Shown: positions 43,681-52,391, counted from the stretch's first letter. The stretch: DNA of 64,000 nucleotides from Microbacterium suaedae (GCF_003254645.1 NZ_PNFD01000003.1:372001-436000), one strand, 5' to 3'. Notes: generated from the sequence alone by a model not told the origin. Program-made: numbers and translations.

Positions 43681-45506
43681 GGCCAACGCAGGGTGTGACG
43701 TTCGGTGGGCGCTACGAGTTGATCTCGCGTATCGCCATCGGCGGGATGGGCGAGGTCTGGGAAGCCACGGATCACGTCATCGGCCGTACGGTCGCGATCA
43801 AGATCCTCAAGGACGAGTACATGGGGGATCCGGGCTTCCTCGAGCGCTTCCGCGCCGAGGCCCGCCACGCCGCGCTCGTCAATCACGAGGGCATCGCGAG
43901 CGTCTTCGACTACGGCGAGGAGAACGGATCCGCGTACCTCGTCATGGAGCTCGTCCCGGGCGAGGCTCTGTCGACGATGCTCGAGCGCGACACGTCGCTT
44001 CCCGCCGACAAGGTGCTCGACTACGTCTCCCAGACGGCCTCTGCCCTCCAGGCCGCCCACGCAGCGGGCCTCGTCCACCGCGACATCAAGCCGGGAAACC
44101 TCCTCATCACCCCCGACGGTCGCGTGAAGATCACCGACTTCGGCATCGCCCGCATCGCCGACCAGGTGCCTCTGACGGCGACCGGTCAGGTCATGGGAAC
44201 CGTGCAGTATCTGTCGCCCGAGCAGGCGTCGGGACACCCCGCGAGCCCCGCGACCGACATCTACTCGCTCGGGATCGTGGCCTACGAAAGCCTCGCCGGG
44301 AAGCGACCGTTCACGGGCGAGTCGCAGGTGGCGATCGCGATGGCGCAGATCAACGACGCTCCGCCACCCCTGTCCGAGTCGATCCCCGCGCCCGTGCGGG
44401 ACCTCGTGCTCGCGATGATCGCGAAGAAGCCCGCCGACCGCCCCGCCTCGGCGGCGGCCGTCTCGCGCGCATGCAATGCGCTGCGTCGAGGCGACCTCTC
44501 GGCCGCGATCGCGGCCGCTCCGATGATCGGCGCGGCCGGGGCGGGCGCCGATGGCGACGTGACTCAGCTCCTCGGTGCGACGGGCGCCGCCACGCAGATG
44601 ATGCCGACGACGTCGCCGCTGCCGATGGGCGCGCCCGACGAAGAGGTCGCCGAGAAGCCGAAGAAGAAACGCAGCCCGTGGACCGGGCCGCTCATCGCGC
44701 TCATCATCCTGCTGGTCGTGGTGATCGTGGGCACGGTGTGGGGCATGACCTCTGGCCTGTTCGGTGGCGACCCCGAGGCGTCCGAGACGCCGACGCCGTC
44801 GGCCGAGCCGACGCCGTCCGAGACGGCGACACCGACGCCCAGCGCCGACCTCATCGACGTGACGGCTCTCTCCCTCGAGGGCCTCACCTGCGACGAGGCG
44901 AGCCGCACCATCAGTGAGCAGGATGCTCAGGTGACGCTCGAATGCGTCGACGGCAATGCGGCGACCACAGAGGATCAGGTAGGCACGATCTACGAGATCT
45001 CCCCGCGCGGTTTCGTCGCCGCGGGCACCACGATCACCGCCACGGTATATGGCGGGCTCGTTGATATCCCGGCGCCCAGCTCTGCGCCGTCGTTCAGCGA
45101 AAGCGAGCTCGTACGCGGCGAGTCCGCCCAGCTGAATTGGTCTCCCTATACGTGCCCGAGCGGTACGGGGAGCGTCTCCGGCTACACCGTGACACTCGAG
45201 GACGCCCGCTTCGACGACGGATCCCGCGAGCGTGTCTTCGGCGCGGAGGGCTACGTCGCGCAGGTGACGATCGATGAAGACGCGCAGTACGTCGGCGCCT
45301 CCTACCAGGCGATCTGCACCAACGGCGACTCCCAGCGCAGCTCGGCGGCCGCCTCCATGGAACCCGTCGCGGCCACGGACCCCGCTCCGGAGCCGACGCC
45401 CGAGCCCACCGGAACTCCGCAGCCGCGGGAGGGTGGCTCAACGGGCGACGACGAGGCCGCCGTCGACGATCTGCTCGGAGACTCGGAGGACGACGCCAGC
45501 GCGTGA
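43677..45506 (+). CDS. pknA: Ser/Thr protein kinase PknA with an extended extracellular region
   Basis: A 609-residue kinase. The domain covers residues 13-270: ATP lysine Lys42 in VAIKIL, HRDIKPGN with catalytic Asp136, DFG at 154-156 and a PEQASG activation-loop stretch. One membrane helix lies near 340-358. Beyond it the protein has one PASTA-like repeat (LEGLTCDEASRTISEQ) and a fibronectin type III-like stretch (AQLNWSPYTCPSGTG...VSGYTVTLED), then an acidic tail. Mycobacterial PknA has no such long outer part. Co-operates with PknB and is reversed by PstP. Confidence 0.94.
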   Translation: MRPTQGVTFGGRYELISRIAIGGMGEVWEATDHVIGRTVAIKILKDEYMGDPGFLERFRAEARHAALVNHEGIASVFDYGEENGSAYLVMELVPGEALSTMLERDTSLPADKVLDYVSQTASALQAAHAAGLVHRDIKPGNLLITPDGRVKITDFGIARIADQVPLTATGQVMGTVQYLSPEQASGHPASPATDIYSLGIVAYESLAGKRPFTGESQVAIAMAQINDAPPPLSESIPAPVRDLVLAMIAKKPADRPASAAAVSRACNALRRGDLSAAIAAAPMIGAAGAGADGDVTQLLGATGAATQMMPTTSPLPMGAPDEEVAEKPKKKRSPWTGPLIALIILLVVVIVGTVWGMTSGLFGGDPEASETPTPSAEPTPSETATPTPSADLIDVTALSLEGLTCDEASRTISEQDAQVTLECVDGNAATTEDQVGTIYEISPRGFVAAGTTITATVYGGLVDIPAPSSAPSFSESELVRGESAQLNWSPYTCPSGTGSVSGYTVTLEDARFDDGSRERVFGAEGYVAQVTIDEDAQYVGASYQAICTNGDSQRSSAAASMEPVAATDPAPEPTPEPTGTPQPREGGSTGDDEAAVDDLLGDSEDDASA

Positions 45507-45591
45507 GGCCTCGCCTGAGCGGGGTCGTCATTCGGCTCCGCTAGTCTTGCGATCCAGGCCATGCACGCACACCTTGGGGGGAGGCGACGAC

Positions 45592-47358
45592 GTGTCGGAT
45601 GAGCGAACTCAGGCGCTGGAGGCGCCCGTCCAGAACGAACGGATCCTCTCGGGCCGCTACCGCGTCGACTCTCTCATCGGCCGCGGCGGCATGGCGAGCG
45701 TCTATCGCGGCTACGACCTCACGCTCGGGCGGAAGGTTGCGGTCAAGATCCTCCGAAAGGATCTCGCGAGCGACAACACCTTCCGAACCAGGTTTCGGCT
45801 CGAGGCTCAGGCCGCGAGCCGCATGTCCCACCCCTCGATCGTGCGCGTCTACGACGCGGGAGAAGACCTCGAGGACGACGGCACCGGCGGCACGAAGCAC
45901 ACGCCGTTCATTGTCATGGAACTGGTGCATGGGCGCCTGCTGAAGGACATCGTCGCGGACGGCGCCCTTCCGGCCGACGATGCCGCCCGCTACGTCGATG
46001 GGATCCTCGAGGCGCTTGAGTACTCGCACCGAGCGGGCGTGATCCATCGCGATATCAAGCCCGCGAATGTCATGGTGACGGACGACGGCCAGGTCAAGGT
46101 CATGGACTTCGGCATCGCGCGCGCCGTGAGCGACACGTCCGCAACGGTTGCCGAGACGACGACGATCCTCGGAACGGCCGCATACTTCTCCCCCGAGCAG
46201 GCGAAGGGCGATCAGGTCGATGCGCGCGCCGACATCTACTCGGCCGGCGTCGTGCTCTACGAGCTGTTGACCGGTCGTCCGCCGTTCCGTGGCGACTCCC
46301 CCGTGTCTGTCGCGTATCAGCACGTGCGCGAGGCCCCGGTGCCGCCGACCGCGATCTCTGCGGAAGCGCCGGCGCAGCTGGATCCCGTCGTCCTGCGGGC
46401 GCTCGCGAAGGATCCGGCGCAGCGCTTCGCCGATGCGGCGACGTTCCGAGAAGAGCTCGACGCAGCGCTCGATGGCAAGACGCTCTCGCGACGCCAGATG
46501 GAAGCTCTCACTGACGATCTCTACGGCGAGCGTCAGCAGAAGCAGAACGAGACTGAGCACACGCTCACCCAGCTGTCGGCCGAGACCGGGATCGCGCGCA
46601 CGCAGTCTGGACCTCCCGTGGCCTGGGTGTGGGCGGCGATCGCCCTGCTCATCGCGCTCGTGGCCGCGGTCGGGTTCTGGGTCGTGCGAACGGACCCTCT
46701 CGATCTGCGCGCCGCCGACACCGTCGACGTCGTCGACGTCTCACAGATGAACTACGCAGACGCCGCGGCGGCCCTCGAAGACGCCGATCTCGTTCCCACC
46801 GAACGCACTGAGCCGAGCAACACGGTCGACGAAGGCGTCGTGATCCGAACGGACCCCGCGCCCGGAACCTCGGTGTCGACCGGCGCAACGGTCGACGTCA
46901 TCGTCTCCGAAGGTCGGCTCATGTCGGTGCTCCCGGAGCTCGTCGACGGCAACGAGCAGTCAGCGCGCGACGCGATCGCAGCGACCGACGGGTTGCATCT
47001 CGGCCGGGTGCTGCCGGTCAACGACCCCGCCAGCGACGAGGGCACCGTTCTAAGCGCGCACGTCGACGGGGATGCGGTGTCCGAAGGCGACGAGGTGCTG
47101 CACGGCTCGATGGTCGACCTCACGATCGCCACGGGCCGCGTCACGACCTCGAACCTCGCGGGATTCACGCTGCAGGCGGCGATCGCCGAACTCGAGGAAC
47201 TCGGCCTGACCCCCGATACTCACGAAGACGCCACCTGCGAAGCGAGCGAGACACCGACCGTTATCGCCCAGTCGCCCGCGCCCGGCGACGTTCCCGTGCA
47301 CTCAACCGTGACGCTCTCGACCTGCTCAGGCGAACCCGAGTCGGGCGACGACGAGTGA
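45592..47358 (+). CDS. pknB: Ser/Thr protein kinase PknB with PASTA domains
   Basis: A 588-residue receptor kinase. Lys52, HRDIKPAN with Asp154 and DFG at 172-174 are intact. A membrane helix is at about 343-365. Three PASTA repeats follow (starting near VDVVDVSQMNYADAAAAL, RLMSVLPELVDGNEQ and RVTTSNLAGFTLQAAIAEL); such repeats bind peptidoglycan fragments or lipid II. The GTG at 45592 is chosen because GGGGGGAGG precedes it, and upstream sequence lies in pknA. It is separated from pknA by 85 bases. Confidence 0.96.
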   Translation: MSDERTQALEAPVQNERILSGRYRVDSLIGRGGMASVYRGYDLTLGRKVAVKILRKDLASDNTFRTRFRLEAQAASRMSHPSIVRVYDAGEDLEDDGTGGTKHTPFIVMELVHGRLLKDIVADGALPADDAARYVDGILEALEYSHRAGVIHRDIKPANVMVTDDGQVKVMDFGIARAVSDTSATVAETTTILGTAAYFSPEQAKGDQVDARADIYSAGVVLYELLTGRPPFRGDSPVSVAYQHVREAPVPPTAISAEAPAQLDPVVLRALAKDPAQRFADAATFREELDAALDGKTLSRRQMEALTDDLYGERQQKQNETEHTLTQLSAETGIARTQSGPPVAWVWAAIALLIALVAAVGFWVVRTDPLDLRAADTVDVVDVSQMNYADAAAALEDADLVPTERTEPSNTVDEGVVIRTDPAPGTSVSTGATVDVIVSEGRLMSVLPELVDGNEQSARDAIAATDGLHLGRVLPVNDPASDEGTVLSAHVDGDAVSEGDEVLHGSMVDLTIATGRVTTSNLAGFTLQAAIAELEELGLTPDTHEDATCEASETPTVIAQSPAPGDVPVHSTVTLSTCSGEPESGDDE

Positions 47359-47368
47359 GCGTGCCGGT

Positions 47369-47557
47369 CTAGAGAAGGGCCGCGCCCCTCACCACCTGTG
47401 CCATGCCGACCGTGGCCTCGTCGGGGATGATCATCCCCGCAATCCACGGGAAGACATGCCAGAACAACGCGTAGAGAACGGCCGCGAGCAGCACGAGAAG
47501 GATCAGCAGCTTCACGGGCCACGGTCCGGGGAGGATTCGCCAGAGTCCTGCGTACAT
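47369..47557 (-). CDS. Small membrane protein next to sortase E
   Basis: A 62-residue protein with two hydrophobic stretches (VKLLILLVLLAAVLYALFWHVFPWI and around GMIIPD). The stop of the sortase gene overlaps its start by one base, suggesting translational coupling. Conserved next to srtE in relatives from memory. Function unknown. Confidence 0.6.
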   Translation of the reverse strand: MYAGLWRILPGPWPVKLLILLVLLAAVLYALFWHVFPWIAGMIIPDEATVGMAQVVRGAALL

Positions 47558-48327
47558 CAGCTCACGCTCTTCAGGGAATCGGGCTCGCCTTCGGATCTCG
47601 GCGTGAACGACTCGAACACGCCGTATCCGATGATCCGCTCAGCGAGCGAGAACCGGGGCGAACAGCTGGTCAGGGTGATGTAGCGCGTGCCGCTCGATTC
47701 GACCTCCGGCATGCGCGGGACGTCGGAGAGCACGTCGAGCTGTGTGGGGACGACGTACTCGAGCGAACGGTAACGGTACGTGAACCACCCCTCTGGCGCT
47801 TCGACGACGACCGCGTCGCCGATCTGCAGCGTCGTGATGTCGGCGAACGGCTTACCGAAGGTCGTGCGGTGCGCGGCGACCGCGAAGTTCCCCACCTCAC
47901 CCGGCATCCTGGAGTCGTCATACAGCCCGATGCCGATGTGGTCGAGGGTGACGGCGCGCGTCGTGCCGCCCGCGATGTTGACCTTGTAGTCGTCTCCCCA
48001 GCGCGGCACGCGCATGGTGGCGAACACCTCGCCTTCGTCGGGATGCTCGAGCGCCGGCGGTTCGTACGATCGCTCCCCCGTCTCCGGATCCTCCGTGACA
48101 GGGGGCGGGGCGACCTCGAGACCCGACCACTGCTCGATCTGCTCGGCCCCCGCGAGGTTGTTCTGCTCACCGATGATGAGATCGCCGATCCAGAGCTGCC
48201 ACGAGATGAAGAGCATCACGACAATACCCGCCGTGATGAGCAGCTCGCCCAGCACGCTCGCGACGGTCGCCCTGCGCCGAGCCCGGTACGGACGCGGACG
48301 CTGCAGAGGTTTCGCCTCGACGGTCAC
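47557..48327 (-). CDS. srtE: Class E sortase
   Basis: A 256-residue sortase. N-terminal membrane helix at about residues 24-44, catalytic domain from 95, with His153 (AAHRTTFG), Cys222 in TLTSC and nearby arginines 225 and 231. Class E sortases join LPxTG-like (often LAxTG) surface proteins to peptidoglycan in actinobacteria. Start GTG 48327 is preceded by TACGCT seven bases away, so it is probably leaderless. Upstream gene crgA is divergent. Confidence 0.93.
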   Translation of the reverse strand: MTVEAKPLQRPRPYRARRRATVASVLGELLITAGIVVMLFISWQLWIGDLIIGEQNNLAGAEQIEQWSGLEVAPPPVTEDPETGERSYEPPALEHPDEGEVFATMRVPRWGDDYKVNIAGGTTRAVTLDHIGIGLYDDSRMPGEVGNFAVAAHRTTFGKPFADITTLQIGDAVVVEAPEGWFTYRYRSLEYVVPTQLDVLSDVPRMPEVESSGTRYITLTSCSPRFSLAERIIGYGVFESFTPRSEGEPDSLKSVS

Positions 48328-48334
48328 GCGTTCG

Positions 48335-48340
48335 AGCGTA
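48335..48340 (-). promoter_or_regulatory. -10 box (TACGCT) of sortase gene
   Basis: On the minus strand TACGCT ends seven bases before the sortase GTG, so the mRNA would start at the codon. Confidence 0.45.
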
Positions 48341-48382
48341 CCGGCCTGCGCCGAGCCGTCGCATCTGCGGCGGCCCCTCCCG

Positions 48383-48388
48383 TAGACT
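48383..48388 (+). promoter_or_regulatory. -10 box (TAGACT) of crgA
   Basis: TAGACT ends six bases before the crgA ATG, again predicting a leaderless mRNA with no ribosome-binding site. Confidence 0.5.
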
Positions 48389-48394
48389 GGCGGC

Positions 48395-48631
48395 ATGGCA
48401 CGCAAGCAGAACGAGGACGACGACATCACCCACGTTCCGGGTGAGCCGCTGCCGAACCCTGTGTGGTTCAAGCCCGTGATGGTCGCGTTCTTCCTGCTCG
48501 GGCTCGCATGGATCCTCGTGTTCTATCTCTCGAGCTCGCAGTTCCCCATCCCCGACATCGGCGCGTGGAACCTCGTGATCGGCGGCGGGCTCGCATTCAT
48601 CGGCCTCATCATGGCCACGCGCTGGCGATAG
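48395..48631 (+). CDS. crgA: Cell division protein CrgA
   Basis: A 78-residue CrgA with two membrane helices (VWFKPVMVAFFLLGLAWILVFYL and WNLVIGGGLAFIGLIMATRW) and a charged N-terminus. CrgA coordinates FtsZ-ring and PBP assembly in actinobacteria. In its usual place near pknB. Ends 23 bases before a terminator. Confidence 0.95.
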   Translation: MARKQNEDDDITHVPGEPLPNPVWFKPVMVAFFLLGLAWILVFYLSSSQFPIPDIGAWNLVIGGGLAFIGLIMATRWR

Positions 48632-48653
48632 CCGCGCCCCTCGACACCTCACG

Positions 48654-48686
48654 ACGCCCCGTCCGGACCCGCTCCGGACGGGGCGT
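48654..48686 (+). terminator. Terminator after crgA
   Basis: ACGCCCCGTCCGGA pairs with TCCGGACGGGGCGT around a CCCGC loop, followed by TTCGCG. Confidence 0.85.
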
Positions 48687-48708
48687 TTCGCGCGCACCCG
48701 GCGAGGTG

Positions 48709-48784
48709 AATCACACCGTTGTCATTCATCCCCAGGCGTTTCCCCAGTTGTGAATAACACGCGTGTGATTCTCCCCAACTGGGG
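48709..48784. repeat. Nested inverted repeats at the left of the DnaA-box array
   Basis: AATCACAC (48709-48716) and GTGTGATT (48763-48770) form one dyad; CCCCAGTTG (48742-48750) and CAACTGGGG (48776-48784) form another; between them ACACGCGTGT (48757-48766) is a palindrome. Unclear role; possible protein-binding or cruciform elements. Confidence 0.5.
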
Positions 48785-48929
48785 ACAAAGCTGTGGATAA
48801 GTCCGTGGAGAACCTCGGATTCTCGGTGGAGAACGCGTGGACGGACGGTGGACAACACCGCTGAAGTCGTGGAGAACCCGGTCTCGGCTGTGGAAAACCT
48901 CACACGCACTGTGGACAGGGCGTGGAGAA
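48749..48929 (+). repeat. Array of DnaA-box-like 9-mers in convergent intergenic region
   Basis: Ten 9-mers resembling TGTGGATAA / TGTGGACAA, all in one orientation, start at 48749, 48792 (exact TGTGGATAA), 48804, 48825, 48836, 48847, 48868, 48889, 48910 and 48921. From 48804 on, spacings are 21, 11, 11, 21, 21, 21 and 11, that is, one or two helix turns. The region is not coding and stands between convergent crgA and rhomboid. DnaA binding is inferred from these matches. Confidence 0.7.
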
Positions 48930-48946
48930 TCCCGGGCGCCGCGGGC

Positions 48947-49855
48947 TCAGGTGAGAGTCAGATATCCCGTCAGCGGCGGCACGAGGAAAGCCGCTGCAAC
49001 GACGGCGCCGACGAGGCAGAGAAGCCCGATCTGCATCCTCCGCTGCGACGGGCGGCGCGTGCGCGTCAGGATGAACCCGACGGCCGCGCCGACAATGAGC
49101 CCGCCGAGGTGCGCCTGCCAGGCGATGTTCATGCCGGGGATGAAGCCGATCACGAGGTTGATTCCGAGCACGACGTAGATGCCCGTCATGTTCGCGCCGA
49201 GATGACGGCCGACGACGAGCAGCGCCCCGAAGAGGCCGAAGATCGCTCCCGAGGCGCCGACGACGGGGGTGGAGAACGCCAGGACGGCGACGGCCGCCGA
49301 GCCGCCCGCGGCGCTGAGCAGATAAGTCGTCAGGAAGCGCCACGCGCCGAGAAGCGGCTCGAGCGATCGTCCGACCATCCACAGCGCGAGCATGTTGAGA
49401 GCGACGTGCCAGAATCCGGAGTGCACGAATGCAGCCGTGAGGACGCGCCACGGCTGGAAGGTGGCCGTCACATCGGGGTAGAGGTACGGCGGCCAGAACA
49501 GCAGCCATGCCTGCACGTCGAGGCCCGGCACGACTCGCCCCAGCATCTGCGTGAGATACACGACCGCCGTCACGATGAACAGCGTCGTCATGACCCGCGT
49601 GCTGCTGGATCCGAACGACGACGCCACGGATCCGCCCGCCCCGCGCCCCCAGCGGCGAGCCGCGCGCTTCTGCGCGGGCGTGCGATTCTTCCGCTGTTCC
49701 TTCATGCACTCGGGGCAGATGAACCCCACCGACGCCTGCGTCTGGCAATCGGGGCAGATGGTGCGGGTGCACCGCTGACACAGCACGAAGCTCTGCCGAT
49801 CACGATGCCGGTAGCAGTAGTTGTCGGGGTTGTCGGCGTACGAGTTCGACGTCAC
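48947..49855 (-). CDS. Rhomboid-family intramembrane serine protease with N-terminal zinc-finger
   Basis: A 302-residue protein. Residues 14-50 hold a B-box-like cysteine/histidine cluster (CYRHRDRQSFVLCQRC and CPDC). A six-helix rhomboid domain follows, with Ser202 in GASGAIFG and His249 in AHLGG as the catalytic pair. Rhomboids cut other membrane proteins. Common beside crgA and the cyclophilin gene in actinobacteria. Substrates unknown. Confidence 0.94.
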   Translation of the reverse strand: MTSNSYADNPDNYCYRHRDRQSFVLCQRCTRTICPDCQTQASVGFICPECMKEQRKNRTPAQKRAARRWGRGAGGSVASSFGSSSTRVMTTLFIVTAVVYLTQMLGRVVPGLDVQAWLLFWPPYLYPDVTATFQPWRVLTAAFVHSGFWHVALNMLALWMVGRSLEPLLGAWRFLTTYLLSAAGGSAAVAVLAFSTPVVGASGAIFGLFGALLVVGRHLGANMTGIYVVLGINLVIGFIPGMNIAWQAHLGGLIVGAAVGFILTRTRRPSQRRMQIGLLCLVGAVVAAAFLVPPLTGYLTLT

Positions 49856-49901
49856 TGCGGGTGGGATCCGATCTGGCAGAGCTTCGTGCGGAGCGGGTGG
49901 G

Positions 49902-50459
49902 TCAGACGGTCGCGATGTCGATCGAGCTGATCACGACGTCCTCCGTCGGGCGGTCGTTCGCACCCGTCGGGACCGCGGCGATCGCGTCGACGACCTTCTT
50001 GGAGTCATCGTCGGCGACGGCGCCGAAGATCGTGTGCTTGCCCTGCAGCCACGGCGTCGGGTCGGTCGTGATGAAGAACTGCGAGCCGTTCGTGCCGCTC
50101 ATCTTGCCCGTGATGGCGTTGGGGCGCTTGCCCGCGTTCGCCATCGCGAGGATGTAGGGCTCGTTGAAGTTCAGCTCGGGGTGGATCTCGTCGTCGAAGT
50201 TGTATCCGGGGCCGCCGATACCCTGGCCGAGCGGGTCGCCGCCCTGGATCATGAAGCCGGGGATGATGCGGTGGAACACAACGTCCTTGTAGAGCGGACC
50301 GTCGCCCTTCTCGTTCGTGCGGGGATCCTGCCATTCCTTCTCGCCCGTGGCGAGGCCGACGAAGTTGTCGACCGTGACGGGCGCGTGATCGCCGAACAGG
50401 TTGATGACGATGTCGCCGTGATTCGTGTGGACGGTGGCGACGGCCGTGTGCTGAGTCAT
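49902..50459 (-). CDS. Peptidyl-prolyl cis-trans isomerase (cyclophilin type)
   Basis: A 185-residue cyclophilin without signal peptide. Active-site features are FHRIIPGFMIQGGDP and MANAGKRPNAITGKMSGTNGSQFFITTDPTPWLQGKHTIFG, containing the catalytic arginine, with EKEWQDPRTNEKGDGPLYKD inserted before. It speeds proline isomerisation in the cytosol. Sits upstream of the rhomboid gene on the same strand. Confidence 0.95.
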   Translation of the reverse strand: MTQHTAVATVHTNHGDIVINLFGDHAPVTVDNFVGLATGEKEWQDPRTNEKGDGPLYKDVVFHRIIPGFMIQGGDPLGQGIGGPGYNFDDEIHPELNFNEPYILAMANAGKRPNAITGKMSGTNGSQFFITTDPTPWLQGKHTIFGAVADDDSKKVVDAIAAVPTGANDRPTEDVVISSIDIATV

Positions 50460-50557
50460 GGAACCATTCTCGCAGAGAACCCCGATTCCCTCGCCGGTAT
50501 CCGAGCCCTCGTGGCAGGATGGGGGAAAGTACGTCCACTAGGCGGGAGGGCACACAC

Positions 50558-51073
50558 GTGAGCGTCAGCCTCAGCAGGAAGCGCAAGAAGGAGCTCCGCA
50601 AGCTCCAGGGCACGGCCAACAAGGTGCTGGAGGCCCAGCGCGCAGTCGCCGCCGAGGCCGCCGACGTGGCCCGTGCGGCCGGTCGTCAGCTCGGCGCGAT
50701 CAATCAGGAAGTGCTCGCGCCCGAGGCGCGCAGGAAGTACCACGAGTACGTCGAGCCGTACGTTGATCGTGCTCGCCCTTACGCCGAGGACGGCTACCGC
50801 AAGGGCAAGAAATTCTTCGACGGCCGCGTGATCCCCGCCGCCGGCGGCGTGATCGGGCGAGCGATCGGCGCCTACGACGCGACGGCCGCGAAGCTCGGCA
50901 GGAAGACCATCGTCGTCGAGCCGCCCAAGAAGAAGTCGAGCGCAGGCGCCGTCATCGCCGCCGTCCTGGGCATCGCCGCGGCCGTGGGCATCTTCGTCGT
51001 CGCGTGGAAGACGCTCAGCGCCGAAGACGAGCTCTGGGTCGCCGACGAGGCCGTCGCCGCTCCCGACGCGTGA
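50558..51073 (+). CDS. Membrane-anchored protein of unknown function
   Basis: A 171-residue protein. A basic helical N-terminus (LSRKRKKELRKLQGTANKVLEAQ) and an amphipathic middle with repeated tyrosines precede one C-terminal membrane helix (AGAVIAAVLGIAAAVGIFVVAWKTL), so the bulk faces the cytosol. GTG at 50558 is chosen for GGGAGGG seven bases upstream. No family recognised. A strong terminator follows. Confidence 0.6.
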   Translation: MSVSLSRKRKKELRKLQGTANKVLEAQRAVAAEAADVARAAGRQLGAINQEVLAPEARRKYHEYVEPYVDRARPYAEDGYRKGKKFFDGRVIPAAGGVIGRAIGAYDATAAKLGRKTIVVEPPKKKSSAGAVIAAVLGIAAAVGIFVVAWKTLSAEDELWVADEAVAAPDA

Positions 51074-51083
51074 TCCCACGAAG

Positions 51084-51122
51084 AGGGGTGCGCGGGCCGT
51101 TCGTCGGCCGCGCACCCCTTTT
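51084..51122 (+). terminator. Rho-independent terminator
   Basis: AGGGGTGCGCGG pairs with CCGCGCACCCCT around an inner GCCG/CGGC stem-loop and is followed by a TTTT tract. Confidence 0.9.
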
Positions 51123-51160
51123 CGCTGCCTGCTCCCGCATCTGAGAAGGACCAGAGGACA

Positions 51161-51664
51161 ATGACCGACGACCCCACCCGGCGAGTGCGCGACGCCGCCG
51201 AGGCGCGCGGGCTGGACATCGAGATCCGCGATTCGCCTCGGGCAGGATCCCTCGAGGAGGCCGCCGCCCAGCGCGGCATCACGCCCGCAGACATCGTCAA
51301 GACGCTCGTCGTGAAGGGGAAGGGCGACCGGTACTACTTCGCCCTCGTTCCCGGCGATCGCGCGATCTCCTGGGCGAAGCTGCGCACCGCTGTGGGGGCC
51401 AACAAGCTGCGTCTACCGGAGCCCGAGCTCGCCCTCGAGGCAACCGGCTACGAGCGCGGCACGATCGTGCCGCTCGGATCGACGCACGACTGGCCCGTGT
51501 ATGCCGATGAACGCATACGCGGCAAGCGTATCTCGATGGGCGCGGGGGCGCACGACTACGCCCTGTACGTCGAAGCCGATGCGCTCCTCGACGCGTACGA
51601 CGCGACGGTCGCCGACATCACCGATCCGATCGACGGGATCCGCGGGGTCCTCCCGAAGGAATAG
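51161..51664 (+). CDS. YbaK/EbsC-type aminoacyl-tRNA deacylase
   Basis: A 167-residue editing-domain protein. The YbaK fold is shown by IVKTLVVKGKGDRYYFALVPGDRAISWAKLR and the late GTIVPLGSTHDWPVYADERI, with GAGAHDYALYVEADALL. Such proteins hydrolyse mischarged tRNAs (for example Cys- or Ala-tRNAPro). Substrate class is not decidable here. ATG follows AGAGGA at about five bases. Confidence 0.9.
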   Translation: MTDDPTRRVRDAAEARGLDIEIRDSPRAGSLEEAAAQRGITPADIVKTLVVKGKGDRYYFALVPGDRAISWAKLRTAVGANKLRLPEPELALEATGYERGTIVPLGSTHDWPVYADERIRGKRISMGAGAHDYALYVEADALLDAYDATVADITDPIDGIRGVLPKE

Positions 51665-51698
51665 CTGCTCCGCGAGCGTGCATCGTTCTCGCGGCAGC
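51664..51698 (+). terminator. Hairpin after the YbaK-like gene
   Basis: GCTGC and CCGCGAG pair with CTCGCGG and CAGC over an eleven-base loop between convergent genes. No T-run. Confidence 0.45.
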
Positions 51699-51737
51699 GC
51701 ATCTGAATCGACGCTCACTCGCGGGACGGATGCTCAC

Positions 51738-52391
51738 TCACGGGCTCGGGGGTGGCGACGCTCTTCCGGTCTCGTGCGCCCACATCGCGGCCTCGACGCG
51801 ATTGCGCAGACCGAGCTTGGCGAGGATCCCCCCGATATGGGTCTTGACCGTGCCGAGCGAGACGAACAGCTCCTCGCAGATCTCGGTATTCGTCAGGCCT
51901 CGCGCGAGCAAGCGCAGCACCTCCTCTTCTCGGGGCGAGAGGGGTTCCGCGGGATCCACGACGGACCGCGGCTCCGCGAACCTCTCCAGCAGCCGCGTGG
52001 TGACGCGCGGCGAGATGAGCGCGTCGCCGTCCGCGGCCGCGCGGACGGCCTCGCCGAGCAGCTGCGGTCCAGCGTCTTTGAGGATGAACCCCTTGGCGCC
52101 CGCCCGCAGCGCGCCGTAGACGTACTCGTCCAGGTCGAAGGTCGTCACGACGACGACCGCGAGCGGATCCGCGGCATCGGGGCCCGCAAGGATCCTCGTC
52201 GCCTCGACTCCGTCGCGGCGCGGCATCCGGATGTCCATGAGCACGACGTCGGGGCGCAGCCTCCGAGCGCGCGCGACGGCCTCCTCGCCGTCGGCGGCCT
52301 CGCCCACGACGTCGAAGCCCTGCGTCTCCAGCAGCGCGCGCAGCCCCGAACGGATGGCCGGTTGGTCGTCGGCGATGAGCACACGGATCAT
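51738..52391 (-). CDS. NarL/FixJ-family response regulator
   Basis: A 217-residue response regulator. Receiver domain (residues 1-120): acidic pocket DD at 8-9 (IADDQPAI), phosphorylated Asp53 in DVVLMDIRMP, and Lys in GAKGFILKDAG. C-terminal LuxR-type helix-turn-helix: PLSPREEEVLRLLARGLTNTEICEELFVSLGTVKTHI. The start is MIRVLIADD. Its start overlaps the kinase stop by four bases. Confidence 0.94.
   Translation of the reverse strand: MIRVLIADDQPAIRSGLRALLETQGFDVVGEAADGEEAVARARRLRPDVVLMDIRMPRRDGVEATRILAGPDAADPLAVVVVTTFDLDEYVYGALRAGAKGFILKDAGPQLLGEAVRAAADGDALISPRVTTRLLERFAEPRSVVDPAEPLSPREEEVLRLLARGLTNTEICEELFVSLGTVKTHIGGILAKLGLRNRVEAAMWAHETGRASPPPSP

Noticed and set aside
48709..48930. The DnaA-box array as the chromosomal origin itself
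   Set aside because: No dnaA, dnaN, rpmH or gyrB is nearby, no AT-rich unwinding region is visible, and the region lies between convergent genes. It is reported only as a DnaA-box cluster.
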